A stretch of 64,000 nucleotides of DNA from Actinomadura nitritigenes (GTDB lineage: Bacteria > Actinomycetota > Actinomycetes > Streptosporangiales > Streptosporangiaceae): NCBI RefSeq assembly GCF_017573545.1, contig NZ_JAGEOK010000022.1:1-64000 (forward strand), read 5' to 3'. Positions 23,428 to 32,356 of the stretch are shown one piece after another. How positions within the stretch are numbered: position 1 is the stretch's first letter; every line of letters starts with the position of its first letter. Below the pieces are notes generated by a model. The model ran no database searches. It saw nothing but the letters and a program-made list of their open reading frames with translations, and had not been told where the DNA came from. Position numbers and translations under genes: made by a program.

Positions 23428-25320
23428 GTGTCGGAAGCGGACGGCACGTGGGGGCCGCCTGGAGTGCACGCGGCGGACCTCGAGGGCCTGCGGGGGGCGG
23501 CGCACGACCGTGCGGTGCTGGCCGAGGCGCGGGTGATGCTGGCCCGGCGCCTGGGGGTGCCGCCCGGCGAGGCGCTGCAGCACCTCATCTGGCTGGCGCG
23601 TGACCTGGAGATGGAGCTGCCGGAGGCGGCGGCCATGGTCGTCCAGGGCGGCGGCACGGGGGCCGAGGGCGCGGTGGTGGCGGGGCGCCGGCCGCCGCGC
23701 ACGGAGGACACCGACCGGCGGGGCGTGGTCTCCGAGGCCGAGGATCTCCTGCACCGCCTGGCGGCCGAGGACACCGGGGGCGACGCCGGGATCATCGAGG
23801 GGCTGCCCGAGGATCCGGTGGCGCGGGGCCTGCTCGACGGGGCGCTGGACTCGGCGGCCCACCTGGTGCCGGTGCGGGACTCGGACGGCGAGGTGCAGGA
23901 CTTCCTGTACGCCGAGCTGAACGGAGCCGCACGGGACCTGTTCGGGAGGGGCGCCGAGGAGCTGACGGGGCAGCGGCTGCTGCGGACGGATCCGGGCGCG
24001 GCGCTCAGCGGGCTGTTCGAGGACTACGTCGCGGTGCTGGAGGGCGGACCGACCCTGGACCGCGACTCGATCATGTACTCGACCGTCCAGGGCGGCCTGT
24101 CGCGGTCGTCGCGGATGAGCGTGCGGTGCGTCCGGGCGCCGACGGGCGTGTGCCTCACCTGGCGGTACCACACCGGCGAGGACCGCAGCGCGCGGCGGCT
24201 GGAGCGGGTGGAGCGGCTGGCGCTGATCGGGTTCGGCGAGTGGGACCTGGTCACGGGGCAGGCGGACTGGACGCCGCAGATGCTGGCGAACTACGGGCTG
24301 GGGCCGGACGAGGTGCCGCCGGCGCCGCACGACCTGCCGAAGGTGGTCGCCGACGACGACCTGCCGCTGGTCGAGGAGGCCGTCCAGACGATGTTCTCCC
24401 GCCGGGAGCCGGTGGAGGCCGAGCACCGGGTGATCGGCAAGGACGGCGCCGCGCGGCATCTGTGGGTGTTCGCCGAGCCGGTGCTGGACGACTCCGGGCT
24501 GCCGGTGTCGATCAACATCGTCTCGCAGGACATCACGCGGCGCCGCGGGGTCGAGCGGGCGCTGGCGGAGACGCGCCGGCAGATGCTCAAGCAGCAGGCG
24601 CGGACGGCCCAGGAGCGCAAGGTGGCGGTGACGCTGCGCCGGGCGATCCTGCCGGACGAGGGCGAGGTCGAGTGGCTGCCGGGGCTGCGGGTGGCGATCC
24701 GGGCGCTGGCGGCGGAGAGCACGGCGCGGATCGGCGGGGACTGGTTCGCCACCCGCGCCATGCCGGACGGGCGGGCGCTGGTCGCGATCGGGGACGCGGC
24801 GGGGCACGGCCTTCCGGCGGCGGCGTCGATGGCGCGCAGCCGCAACGGGCTGCTCGGCCTGTCGTGCACGGGGGAGCCGGCGGGGCAGCTGGTGGGCTGG
24901 CTGAACGAGCTGGTCGGCAGCATGGACCCGCCGGCGACCGGCACCGCGATCGTGGGCTACTACCGGCCGGACCGGCGCGTTCTGGAGTGGACGTGCGCCG
25001 GGCATCTGCCGCCGATCCTGGTGCGGGACGGCCACGCCGAGCCGCTGGAGGTCCATCGCGACCCGATGCTCGGCGCGCTGCCGGATTGGGAATACACGAC
25101 GATCTCCACGGAACTGCGCCCCGGGGATCTGCTGTTCCTTTACACCGACGGTCTGGTGGAGCGCCGGGACGCCGATCTCGACGAGCGGATCGAACGGCTC
25201 ACCGGCATTCTGCGGGATTCCTCGGCGGGGCCGGAACTGGCGCTGGACGAGGTGCTCGCGCGGATGGAGCACGACCGGGCGGCCGACGACACCACGATGT
25301 TCGCCCTGTACGTGGAGTGA
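23428..25320 (+). CDS. ANTAR/PAS/SpoIIE phosphatase
   Basis: The 630-residue regulator has three parts. Residues 30-75 resemble an ANTAR RNA-binding domain (EARVMLARRLGVPPGEALQH then LIWLARDLEMELPEAAAMV). Residues 140-400 hold two PAS-like sensor domains (SAAHLVPVRDSDGEVQDFLY; VERLALIGFGEWDLVTGQAD, EHRVIGKDGAARHLWVFAEP). Residues 400-630 are a PP2C/SpoIIE phosphatase (ARIGGDWFATRAMPDGRALV, IGDAAGHGLPAAASMARSRN, LLFLYTDGLVERRD, ADDTTMFALYV). It most likely dephosphorylates an anti-anti-sigma factor in a partner-switching stress cascade. It starts at GTG 23428. ANTAR at the N-terminus of a SpoIIE protein is less common than at a C-terminus. Confidence 0.88.
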   Translation: MSEADGTWGPPGVHAADLEGLRGAAHDRAVLAEARVMLARRLGVPPGEALQHLIWLARDLEMELPEAAAMVVQGGGTGAEGAVVAGRRPPRTEDTDRRGVVSEAEDLLHRLAAEDTGGDAGIIEGLPEDPVARGLLDGALDSAAHLVPVRDSDGEVQDFLYAELNGAARDLFGRGAEELTGQRLLRTDPGAALSGLFEDYVAVLEGGPTLDRDSIMYSTVQGGLSRSSRMSVRCVRAPTGVCLTWRYHTGEDRSARRLERVERLALIGFGEWDLVTGQADWTPQMLANYGLGPDEVPPAPHDLPKVVADDDLPLVEEAVQTMFSRREPVEAEHRVIGKDGAARHLWVFAEPVLDDSGLPVSINIVSQDITRRRGVERALAETRRQMLKQQARTAQERKVAVTLRRAILPDEGEVEWLPGLRVAIRALAAESTARIGGDWFATRAMPDGRALVAIGDAAGHGLPAAASMARSRNGLLGLSCTGEPAGQLVGWLNELVGSMDPPATGTAIVGYYRPDRRVLEWTCAGHLPPILVRDGHAEPLEVHRDPMLGALPDWEYTTISTELRPGDLLFLYTDGLVERRDADLDERIERLTGILRDSSAGPELALDEVLARMEHDRAADDTTMFALYVE

Positions 25321-25785
25321 TCTTCGGCAGGTCAGAACCGCCGCGACCTGGAGTGACGTAGGACACATTGGCGGGGGAGCGGCGCGGCCGGTGTGATCTG
25401 CGCCGCGGCGGGCGGGCGGGTCGTGAAGGGCGTGACCGCCGGGCGCCTTTTGATCATTTTACCTTTTCCGGTTCGGGGGACGGCGGCGGAAACCCCCTAT
25501 GCCGTAAGGGTTCGCGGCCGTCCGGAGAAAGATCGGGAAGGTCCGGCCGCGGGCGGCCGTTGAACCGGGGTTGGAACGGCACTGAGCAGGCAAAAGATCC
25601 TTTTGCGGCTGGTTTGCTTTTCTCGTGACAGTTGGTACCTTCTTGCACGAATAACGCAGCGCGTTCCATGCGTTGCACGCCGGCCGCTTCCATGCGCGGC
25701 CGAGGGTCGCTGAGCGGAATCCGCACGCGACGCGCGCCGACACATGCGCGCCCCCTCGAGATCAGTCGCTGAGATACATCCGAAT
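25321..25785. other. Intergenic region before the riboswitch
   Basis: No gene is supported. The stretch is locally less GC-rich around 25450-25660 (TTTTGATCATTTTACC, TTTGCTTTTCTCGTGACAG), which is the likely promoter area for the riboswitch-controlled transcript; exact -35/-10 boxes cannot be fixed. Confidence 0.45.
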
Positions 25786-25943
25786 ATCCGGCACCGCTTC
25801 CGCGGTGCGAGGCCGAGTCCGTCCAGGTCCACCCGACCGGACGGAGCCGGGGACCCAAGGTTCCAGGGGTGAATCGGCGCGTCCGCCAGGCCGCGCCGTA
25901 GGGCTCTTCCATGCCCGAATCCGTCAGCTAACCCGGTAGGCGT
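25786..25943 (+). ncRNA. c-di-AMP riboswitch (ydaO/yuaA class)
   Basis: The conserved ydaO segments occur in order: GCCGGGGACCCAAGG, CCAGGGGTGAATC, GTAGGGCTCTTCC, then GCCCGAATCCGTCAGCTAAC and CCGGTAGGCGTC. It ends about 26 bp before the start codon of the CHAP-domain hydrolase. In actinobacteria this riboswitch class normally sits before cell-wall hydrolase and Rpf-like genes and switches them off when c-di-AMP is high. Confidence 0.92.
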
Positions 25944-25968
25944 CATGGGAGACAAGGAGATTCCCTGC

Positions 25969-26769
25969 ATGACCGGTCGTTTCGATCGTCTTACCAAGAA
26001 CCTGGCCCCCCGTCTGAGCGCGCTGCGTCTCACCGGCGCCGCTCCCCGCGCCGCGCTCGCCCGCATGAGCCCCGAGGACCGGGCCGTGGGCGTCGCCGTG
26101 GCGGGTGTGATGGCCGGGGCGGTCGGACTCGCGATCTTCAACCCCCTGACCGGGGGCACGGCGTCCGCCGAGACGCCCGCCCAGGCCGCCGCGCAGCACC
26201 GTGAGAGCGCGGTGTCCGAGCGCTCCGGGACCGAGCACGCCCCCCGCAAGGCGGCCCGGTCCGCGTCCCGCACGGTCGCCGCGTCCACCGTGATCAAGCT
26301 GGCGAAGTCGCAGCTCGGCGAGGGCGAGAGCCGCAACGGCTCGACCAAGTACGCGGACTGGTACGCCTCCACCCCGCACGCCGCGGTGACCGCCCGGCGC
26401 GACGGAGGCAGCGTCGGCGACTACCGGGGCGCCGAGTGGTGCGACATGTTCGTGTCGTGGCTCAGCGCGCAGACGGGCGTGAAGAACATGGGCTGGGACG
26501 CCTACACCGTCCAGCACGCCTCCTGGTTCGAGAAGACCCACCGCTGGGGTGACATCGCCAGGCCCGGCGCCGTCGTGTTCTTCGACTGGCAGAACGGGTC
26601 CCGCGGCGGGATCGACGGCATCGACCACGTCGGCCTCGTCGTCAAGGACAACGGCAACGGAACGATCACCACGATCGAAGGCAACACCGACAACGCCGTC
26701 AAGGAGAAGATCCGCGACAAGTCCGAAGTCGTCGGCTACGGATACCCCGACTACGCCAAGTCCCGATGA
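25969..26769 (+). CDS. Secreted CHAP-domain peptidoglycan hydrolase
   Basis: The 266-residue protein has a basic N-terminus and a hydrophobic export/anchor segment (AVGVAVAGVMAGAVGLAIF, residues 39-57), then an Ala-rich linker and a CHAP amidase/endopeptidase domain (about 108-262). Catalytic Cys158 lies in GAEWCDMFVSW, His220 in DGIDHVGLVV and the acidic/Asn partner in IEGNT (237-239). ATG 25969 has AAGGAG nine bases upstream; the ATG at 25945 overlaps the riboswitch edge. It cleaves peptidoglycan outside the membrane and is under c-di-AMP riboswitch control. Confidence 0.9.
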   Translation: MTGRFDRLTKNLAPRLSALRLTGAAPRAALARMSPEDRAVGVAVAGVMAGAVGLAIFNPLTGGTASAETPAQAAAQHRESAVSERSGTEHAPRKAARSASRTVAASTVIKLAKSQLGEGESRNGSTKYADWYASTPHAAVTARRDGGSVGDYRGAEWCDMFVSWLSAQTGVKNMGWDAYTVQHASWFEKTHRWGDIARPGAVVFFDWQNGSRGGIDGIDHVGLVVKDNGNGTITTIEGNTDNAVKEKIRDKSEVVGYGYPDYAKSR

Positions 26770-26807
26770 TCCGTCCCGCACGGGAATGATCTATTTCGTG
26801 CGGATGG

Positions 26808-26838
26808 AAGGCGCCCGGTCCTTGACCGGGCGCCTTTT
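26808..26838 (+). terminator. Rho-independent terminator
   Basis: AAGGCGCCCGGTC pairs with GACCGGGCGCCTT around CTT, followed by T residues, 39 bases after the CHAP gene stop. Confidence 0.85.
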
Positions 26839-26964
26839 GCGTTCCCGGGTGGTCTGCCGCGACGTGTCGGGTAATGCTAAGCATTGACAGCTTTTGATCC
26901 GAGTTGGCCCTTGACGCCTCCTTGCTGGAAAGGAACCCCTGACACGCCGGAGGAGCGGAAGGGG

Positions 26965-29868
26965 ATGCCCATGCGGGTGCGCCCGGATGTGAGCGTGGTG
27001 GTGATCGCCTACAACGACGCCGCCCGGCTCCCGCGGGCGGTCGCATCGTCGCTCGCGCAGTCGCTGGGCGGCGTCGAGACGGTGATCGTCGACGATGCGA
27101 GCACCGACGGCACCGGCGAGGCCGCGGACCGGCTCGCCGCGGCGCACCCCGGCCGGGTCGGCGCGGTGCACCTGCCCGTCAACTCCGGCGGCTGCGGCCG
27201 TCCGCGCAACGTCGGCGTCGAGCGGTCGAACGGCCGGTACGTGATGTTCCTCGACAGCGACGACCTGCTGGACCGGCACGCCTGCCTCAACCTGCTCTCC
27301 GCCGCGCAGGAGACCGGCGCCGACCTGGTCTCCGGGCTCTGCGACCGGGTCTTCCTGGACATGCCCAAGGGCGCCAAGGGCCGGGTCCGGCCCTGGTACC
27401 CGTGGCTCTACGAGCGCAGCGCCGTGTACGGGTCGCTGGAGGAGAACCCCGACCTGCTCTACGACACCCTGTCGACGAACAAGCTCTACCGCCGGGGGTT
27501 CCTGGAGGACGGCGCGCTGCGCTTCGTCGAACGGCTCCACTACGAGGACCTGCTGTTCAGCGCGGAGGCGTACACCGCCGCGGCGCGCATGGCCCTGATC
27601 CCGCACCGGGTCTACAACTGGCTGGTCCGGGACCGGCGGGTCAAGCCGTCGATCTCCAACCGCCGGGACGAGCTGGCCAACTTCGCCGACCGGCTGGAGA
27701 TCCACCGGCGCATCGACATGCTGTTCGAGCTGCGCGGCGCGGACGGCCTGAAGCGCGCGAAGGACGCCAAGTTCGTCAACCACGACCTGCTGCTCTACCT
27801 GCGCGAGCTGCGGGACCGCGATCCGGTGTACCGGGCCAGGTTCCTGGACCTCGCGGCCGGCTACCTGGCCGGGCTGGACCCGGTGGTGTTCGAGACGGCC
27901 AACCCGCTCGCCGCGATCGCCGCGTTCCTGATCAGGGAGGGCGACCGGGAGGGGGCGCTGGCCGCGGCCGAGTACCTGCCCGGCCGGCGGTCCGACCTGC
28001 ACGCCCGGCTGGTGGAGCGGGACGGCCGGGTCTTCTGGGGCGGGAACCCCCCGCGCGGGGACCTCGGCCGCCGCGTCCTCGACGTCACCGACCTCGGCTT
28101 CCACCTCTACCCGCTCAAGGAGCTGCGGCCCGCCGCCGTCGTGACCCGGCTGGAGGCGAGCGGCGACCGCGCCCGCCTGGACGGGCACGTGCTGAACCCG
28201 CTGGACCGGATCCCGCGCGGCGCGGCGCTGTCGGCGTCCCTGGAGTTCCGCAGCCGACGGCGCGACGCGCCCGGGGCGCGGGTGCCCGCCGAGATCGTCC
28301 ACGAGGGCGGCCGGCTGGCCTGGCACGCCGAGTTCGACCCGCGCGCCCGGATCCGGCCGATCGGGTTCGTCGACCCGGTCTGGGACGTCCGGCTCCACGT
28401 GAAGGTGGACGGCGAGGAGATCGTCACCCGGCCGGGCGGGTCCGCCGGCGCCGCCGCCGCGAAGGCCCCGGTCCTCCACGGCGTCGGGCTGCCCGTCCGG
28501 CCGCGCCTGACGCGCCTCGCGGGCGACGTGCTCCGGTCGTTCGTCACCGAGGACGGGCACCTGGCGTTCAGGCTGGCGGTCGGGGACCCGCGGACGCGGC
28601 GCACCGCCACCGCCGTCGCGCGGGTCGCGGGGAGCCCGCCGGCACGGCTCGGCTGGCGGCGCGCGCGGCGGATGGAGCGGTCCATGCGCCGTGCGCTGGC
28701 CTCGAGCAGGACGAAGGCCGCCGTGTTCAACCGGATCCTGACCCGGCTGCCCGTCCGCAGGGGCCTGGCGGTGTTCGAGAGCCATCTCGGGCTGCACTAC
28801 TCCGACAACCCGAAGTACATCTACCGGGAGCTGCGCCGCTCGGGCCGCCCGGTCGAGGCCGTGTGGTCGTACGCGACGTCCGCGAAGGGCTTCCCGTCCG
28901 ACGCCAGGCTGGTGCGGCGGGACTCGTGGCGCTACCACCTCGCGCTCGCGCGGGCGGAGTTCTGGATCGACAACCAGGGGTATCCGGACCGCCTGCGCAA
29001 GCGCCCGGAGACCACCTACATCCAGACCTGGCACGGGTCGGCGTACAAGCTCATGGGGCTCGACCAGCCGCGGATGAAGAGCGGGCCCGCGTCCGCCCGC
29101 GCCCGGCTCGCACGGATGGTGGACCGCTTCGACTGCTTCCTCGTCCGCTCCGGCCACGACGTGGACACCCTGGTCAAGGGCCTCGGCGTCCGGGCGGAAC
29201 TGCTGCCGGCCGGGTACCCGCGCAACGACCCGCTCGTCAACGGCCTGGACGGGGACGCCGAGCTGGCCGCGGAGGTCGCCGCGCTGCGCCGCTCGCTCGA
29301 CCTGGATGACGGGCGCCGCGCCGTGCTCTACGCGCCGACCTTCAGGCCGGGGCCGACGGGGAAGCCGGTCGAGCCGATGGAGCCGCCCGTCGACCCGGTG
29401 CGGTTCGCCCGCGAGCTCGGGGACGAGATCGTCCTGCTCGTCCGCCCGCACTACCTGAGCAGGGCGAACCTGCCGCCGTCGGCGGGCCGGGCCATGCGGG
29501 ACGTCGGGGGAGTGGCGGACGTGACCCTGCTGCTCCTGCTCGCCGACGCGCTGGTCACCGACCACTCCTCGATCATGTTCGACTACGCGCTGCTGGACCG
29601 GCCGATCGTGCTGCACCTGCCGGAGGACGGCGAGCACGCCGCCGGCTACTTCGACCTGGAGGAGCACGCGCCGGGCCCGGTCACCCGGACCGAGGACGAG
29701 CTGATCGCCGCACTCGCGGACCTGGACGCCGCCGGGTCCGCGCACGCCGCGGGGCGCCGCGCGTTCGCCGAGCGGTTCGGCGAGCACGACCGCGGGACCG
29801 CCGCGCGCACCGTCGTGGAACGTTACTTCGGAGAGAGGAGCGCCCATGGTTCCCACCGGAACCGCTGA
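26965..29868 (+). CDS. Bifunctional GT2 glycosyltransferase / CDP-glycerol glycerophosphotransferase
   Basis: The 967-residue protein has an N-terminal GT-A domain (residues 8-260: SVVVIAYNDAARLPRA, VDDASTDGTG, MFLDSDDLLD with the DxD-like motif), a middle beta-rich region (400-560) and a C-terminal TagF/TagB-like glycerophosphotransferase domain (about 580-950: FESHLGLHYSDNPKYIYREL, TYIQTWHGSAYKLMG, LLPAGYPRNDPL, VTDHSSIMFDYALLDRPIV). The architecture predicts synthesis of a teichoic-acid-like or sugar-glycerol-phosphate wall polymer at the inner face of the membrane. ATG 26965 has GGAAGG nearby. The next gene starts inside its 3' end. Confidence 0.88.
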   Translation: MPMRVRPDVSVVVIAYNDAARLPRAVASSLAQSLGGVETVIVDDASTDGTGEAADRLAAAHPGRVGAVHLPVNSGGCGRPRNVGVERSNGRYVMFLDSDDLLDRHACLNLLSAAQETGADLVSGLCDRVFLDMPKGAKGRVRPWYPWLYERSAVYGSLEENPDLLYDTLSTNKLYRRGFLEDGALRFVERLHYEDLLFSAEAYTAAARMALIPHRVYNWLVRDRRVKPSISNRRDELANFADRLEIHRRIDMLFELRGADGLKRAKDAKFVNHDLLLYLRELRDRDPVYRARFLDLAAGYLAGLDPVVFETANPLAAIAAFLIREGDREGALAAAEYLPGRRSDLHARLVERDGRVFWGGNPPRGDLGRRVLDVTDLGFHLYPLKELRPAAVVTRLEASGDRARLDGHVLNPLDRIPRGAALSASLEFRSRRRDAPGARVPAEIVHEGGRLAWHAEFDPRARIRPIGFVDPVWDVRLHVKVDGEEIVTRPGGSAGAAAAKAPVLHGVGLPVRPRLTRLAGDVLRSFVTEDGHLAFRLAVGDPRTRRTATAVARVAGSPPARLGWRRARRMERSMRRALASSRTKAAVFNRILTRLPVRRGLAVFESHLGLHYSDNPKYIYRELRRSGRPVEAVWSYATSAKGFPSDARLVRRDSWRYHLALARAEFWIDNQGYPDRLRKRPETTYIQTWHGSAYKLMGLDQPRMKSGPASARARLARMVDRFDCFLVRSGHDVDTLVKGLGVRAELLPAGYPRNDPLVNGLDGDAELAAEVAALRRSLDLDDGRRAVLYAPTFRPGPTGKPVEPMEPPVDPVRFARELGDEIVLLVRPHYLSRANLPPSAGRAMRDVGGVADVTLLLLLADALVTDHSSIMFDYALLDRPIVLHLPEDGEHAAGYFDLEEHAPGPVTRTEDELIAALADLDAAGSAHAAGRRAFAERFGEHDRGTAARTVVERYFGERSAHGSHRNR

Positions 29869-31150
29869 GCACGCACCGCGCGACGTCTTCATCGTCTGCA
29901 ACAACGTCGACGAGATAGGGGGCCTGCAGCGCTGGGCGCACCACATGGCGCGGATGCTGGCCGAGCGCGGCGACCGCGTCACCCTCGTCGGGATCGTCCG
30001 CGGGCCGGACGGGCAGCACCACGACCACGACGGCTCCTACCGGGTGGAGGTCCTGCACGACACGTGGCGGCCGCCGGTGCTGGAGTGGCGGCCGGACCGG
30101 CTGCGCGACCGGGTGAACGCGGCGGCACGGGGGCGTGACGTGTGGCGGTCGGCCGTGCAGCGGCGCGGCGCCGCCCGCCTGACGCGGATGTTCGCCGCGG
30201 CCCGTCCGGGCGCCGTCGTGATCGTGCCGCAGGTCTGGGCGATGGAGTGGGTCCGGCGGGCCGGCACCTCGGGGCTGCGGGTGATCGGGATGAGCCACGA
30301 GTCGTACAAGGCGAGCCGCAAGTCGAGCCGGTACCAGCGGGTGAAGCGGCACTTCGCGCACGTCGACCGGTTCCTCACCCTGACCCCGGAGGACGCGGAC
30401 GCGTGGGCGAGGGACGGCATGACGAACGCCGACCACATCCCGAACGCGCTGCACGTCACCCCGTCCGTCTACCCGACGCTCAACCTGCCGGCGGTCGCCT
30501 GTGTGGGGCGGCTGTCCTACGAGAAGGGCGTCGACCTGCTGCTGGAGGCGTGGGAGCGGGTGCACGGGCGCCATCCGGAGTGGCGGCTGCACGTCTACGG
30601 CACCGGGCCGGACGAGGACGCGCTGCGCGAGCAGGCGGCCGCCGCCGGGCTGACCGGGTCGGTCGAGTTCCGGGGCGTCGTCGCCGACGTCGAGGAGGCG
30701 ATGGTCGAGGCGTCGGTGTTCGCGCTGCCGTCCCGGGCCGAGGGGGTGCCGATGTCGGTGATGGAGGCGATGGCGTACGGGCTGCCGACCGTGGCGTTCG
30801 ACTGCGCGCCGGGCGTCCGCATGCTGCTCGGCGAGCGGGGCGGGGAGACGGGCGGGCTGCTCGTGCGGCCGGGGGACACGGCCGCGTTCGCCGAGGCGCT
30901 GGAGCGGCTGATCGAGGATCCGGAGCTGTGCTGCGACCTCGGTGCGGAGGCCCGCGCGTCGGTGCAGCGCTTCCGGCCGGAGACGGTGCTGGCCCGCTGG
31001 GACCGGCTGTTCGACCTGCTCCACCGGGACCTTCCGGCGATGCGGGAGCGCACCGCGAGGGAGCGGTCCGCGGTGCCCGCGCCGGGGTGCGGGCGGCCCG
31101 CCGCGCAGGCGAGCGAGGCGGAACCGGCCCTGGAGGCCGATTCTTTCTAA
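29846..31150 (+). CDS. GT4-family glycosyltransferase
   Basis: The 434-residue GT-B enzyme has N-terminal donor-independent motif VDEIGGLQRWAHHMARMLAE, middle IGMSHESYKASRKSSRYQRV, then CVGRLSYEKGVDLLLEAWER, HVYGTGPDEDALREQAAAAG and the catalytic EX7E-like segment LPSRAEGVPMSVMEAMAYGL. The C-terminal 40 residues are low-complexity. It overlaps the upstream bifunctional transferase by 23 bp, so it is co-expressed and probably adds a sugar to the same wall polymer. Confidence 0.87.
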   Translation: MVPTGTAEHAPRDVFIVCNNVDEIGGLQRWAHHMARMLAERGDRVTLVGIVRGPDGQHHDHDGSYRVEVLHDTWRPPVLEWRPDRLRDRVNAAARGRDVWRSAVQRRGAARLTRMFAAARPGAVVIVPQVWAMEWVRRAGTSGLRVIGMSHESYKASRKSSRYQRVKRHFAHVDRFLTLTPEDADAWARDGMTNADHIPNALHVTPSVYPTLNLPAVACVGRLSYEKGVDLLLEAWERVHGRHPEWRLHVYGTGPDEDALREQAAAAGLTGSVEFRGVVADVEEAMVEASVFALPSRAEGVPMSVMEAMAYGLPTVAFDCAPGVRMLLGERGGETGGLLVRPGDTAAFAEALERLIEDPELCCDLGAEARASVQRFRPETVLARWDRLFDLLHRDLPAMRERTARERSAVPAPGCGRPAAQASEAEPALEADSF

Positions 31151-31162
31151 CAACTGTTTGGT
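31149..31162. promoter_or_regulatory. KstR2-like operator upstream of fadE30
   Basis: AACAACTGTTTGGT fits 8 of the 10 defined positions of the published KstR2 motif AnCAAGnnCTTGnT. Around it, 22 bases (31145-31166) nearly repeat those at 58941-58962 in reverse. It ends 12 bp before the GTG start; TAGAGT at 31162-31167 could be a -10 box of a leaderless transcript. Confidence 0.7.
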
Positions 31163-31174
31163 AGAGTTTCTGGC

Positions 31175-32356
31175 GTGAACCAGAACGAGTCCCCTGCGGA
31201 CCGGGCGTTCCGCGCCGAGGTCCGCGGCTGGCTGGAGGCCAACCTGTCGGGCGAGTTCGCGCACGCGCGCGGCCTCGGCGGGCCCGGCCGCGAGCACGAG
31301 GCGTTCGAGGAGCGGCTGGCCTGGGAGCGCCACATGGCCGCCGCGGGCTGGACGTGCGTGGGCTGGCCCGAGGAGCACGGCGGCCGCGGTGCGACCGTCC
31401 GGCAGCAAGTGATCTTCAACGAGGAGTACGCGCTCGCCGGCGCCCCGGCCCGCGTCGGGCACATCGGCGAGAACCTGCTCGGCCCCACGATCATCGCGTT
31501 CGGCACCGACGAGCAGCGGGCGCGGTTCCTGCCCCCGATCGTCGCCGTCGAGGAGCTGTGGTGCCAGGGCTACTCCGAGCCCAACGCCGGCTCCGACCTC
31601 GCCAACGTGCAGACCCGCGCCGCGCTCGAAGGCGACCACTGGAGGATCGACGGGCAGAAGGTCTGGACGTCCAACGCCCTCGAATCGGACTGGTGCTTCG
31701 TCGTCGCCCGCACCGAGCCCGGCTCGTCCCGCCACCACGGCCTGTCCTACCTGCTCGTCCCGATGAAGCGGGACGGCGTGGACATCCGGCCGATCGTCCA
31801 GCTCACCGGCACCTCGGAGTTCAACGAGGTCTTCTTCGACGGCGCCCGCACCGACGCCGGGAACATCGTCGGCGCGCCCGGCGAGGGCTGGAAGATCGCG
31901 ATGGCCACGCTCGGCTTCGAGCGCGGCGTCGCCACCCTCGGCCAGCAGGTCGGGTTCCGCCGCGAGTTCGAGGGCGTCCTCGACCTCGCCCGCCGCACCG
32001 GCGCCATCGACGACCCGCTCCTCCGCGACCGCCTCACCCGCGCGTACATGGGCCTGGAGGTCATGCGGCTGAACGCGGTCCGCACGATGGCGGGCGTCGC
32101 GTCCGGCGCCCCCGGGCCCGAGTCGTCCATCTCCAAGCTCGTCTGGGGCACCTGGCACCGCGAACTCGGCGAGCTCGCCATGGACGTCCTCGGCGCCGCC
32201 GGGATGGTCGCCGACGGCGAACCGTACGACCTCAACGACTGGCAGCGGCTGTTCCTGTTCTCCCGCTCCGACACGATCTACGCCGGGTCGAACGAGATCC
32301 AGCGCAACATCATCGCCGAGCGCGTGCTCGGTCTCCCCAGAGAGGCTCGCGGATGA
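31175..32356 (+). CDS. fadE30: Acyl-CoA dehydrogenase, FadE30-like
   Basis: The 393-residue flavin dehydrogenase has GYSEPNAGSDLANVQTRA (FAD/substrate loop), DGQKVWTSNALESDWCFVVA, LGFERGVATLGQQVGF and the C-terminal TIYAGSNEIQRNIIAERVLG. Order acyl-CoA dehydrogenase - SDR - TetR - thiolase equals fadE30-ipdF-kstR2-fadA6 of the mycobacterial KstR2 regulon, so the assigned step is dehydrogenation of the HIP-derived CoA thioester in steroid C/D-ring degradation. Orthology is inferred from synteny plus family. A KstR2-like box lies just upstream. It overlaps the next gene by ATGA. Confidence 0.8.
   Translation: MNQNESPADRAFRAEVRGWLEANLSGEFAHARGLGGPGREHEAFEERLAWERHMAAAGWTCVGWPEEHGGRGATVRQQVIFNEEYALAGAPARVGHIGENLLGPTIIAFGTDEQRARFLPPIVAVEELWCQGYSEPNAGSDLANVQTRAALEGDHWRIDGQKVWTSNALESDWCFVVARTEPGSSRHHGLSYLLVPMKRDGVDIRPIVQLTGTSEFNEVFFDGARTDAGNIVGAPGEGWKIAMATLGFERGVATLGQQVGFRREFEGVLDLARRTGAIDDPLLRDRLTRAYMGLEVMRLNAVRTMAGVASGAPGPESSISKLVWGTWHRELGELAMDVLGAAGMVADGEPYDLNDWQRLFLFSRSDTIYAGSNEIQRNIIAERVLGLPREARG

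Noticed and set aside
22489-25368. A 959-codon minus-strand open frame
   Set aside because: It runs antisense through two well-supported plus-strand genes and has no domain signature.
26791-29982. A 1063-codon open frame antisense to the wall-polymer transferase gene
   Set aside because: Its translation is repetitive Arg/Val/Gly/Asp text typical of the antisense frame of a high-GC gene; the plus strand has clear domains and catalytic motifs.
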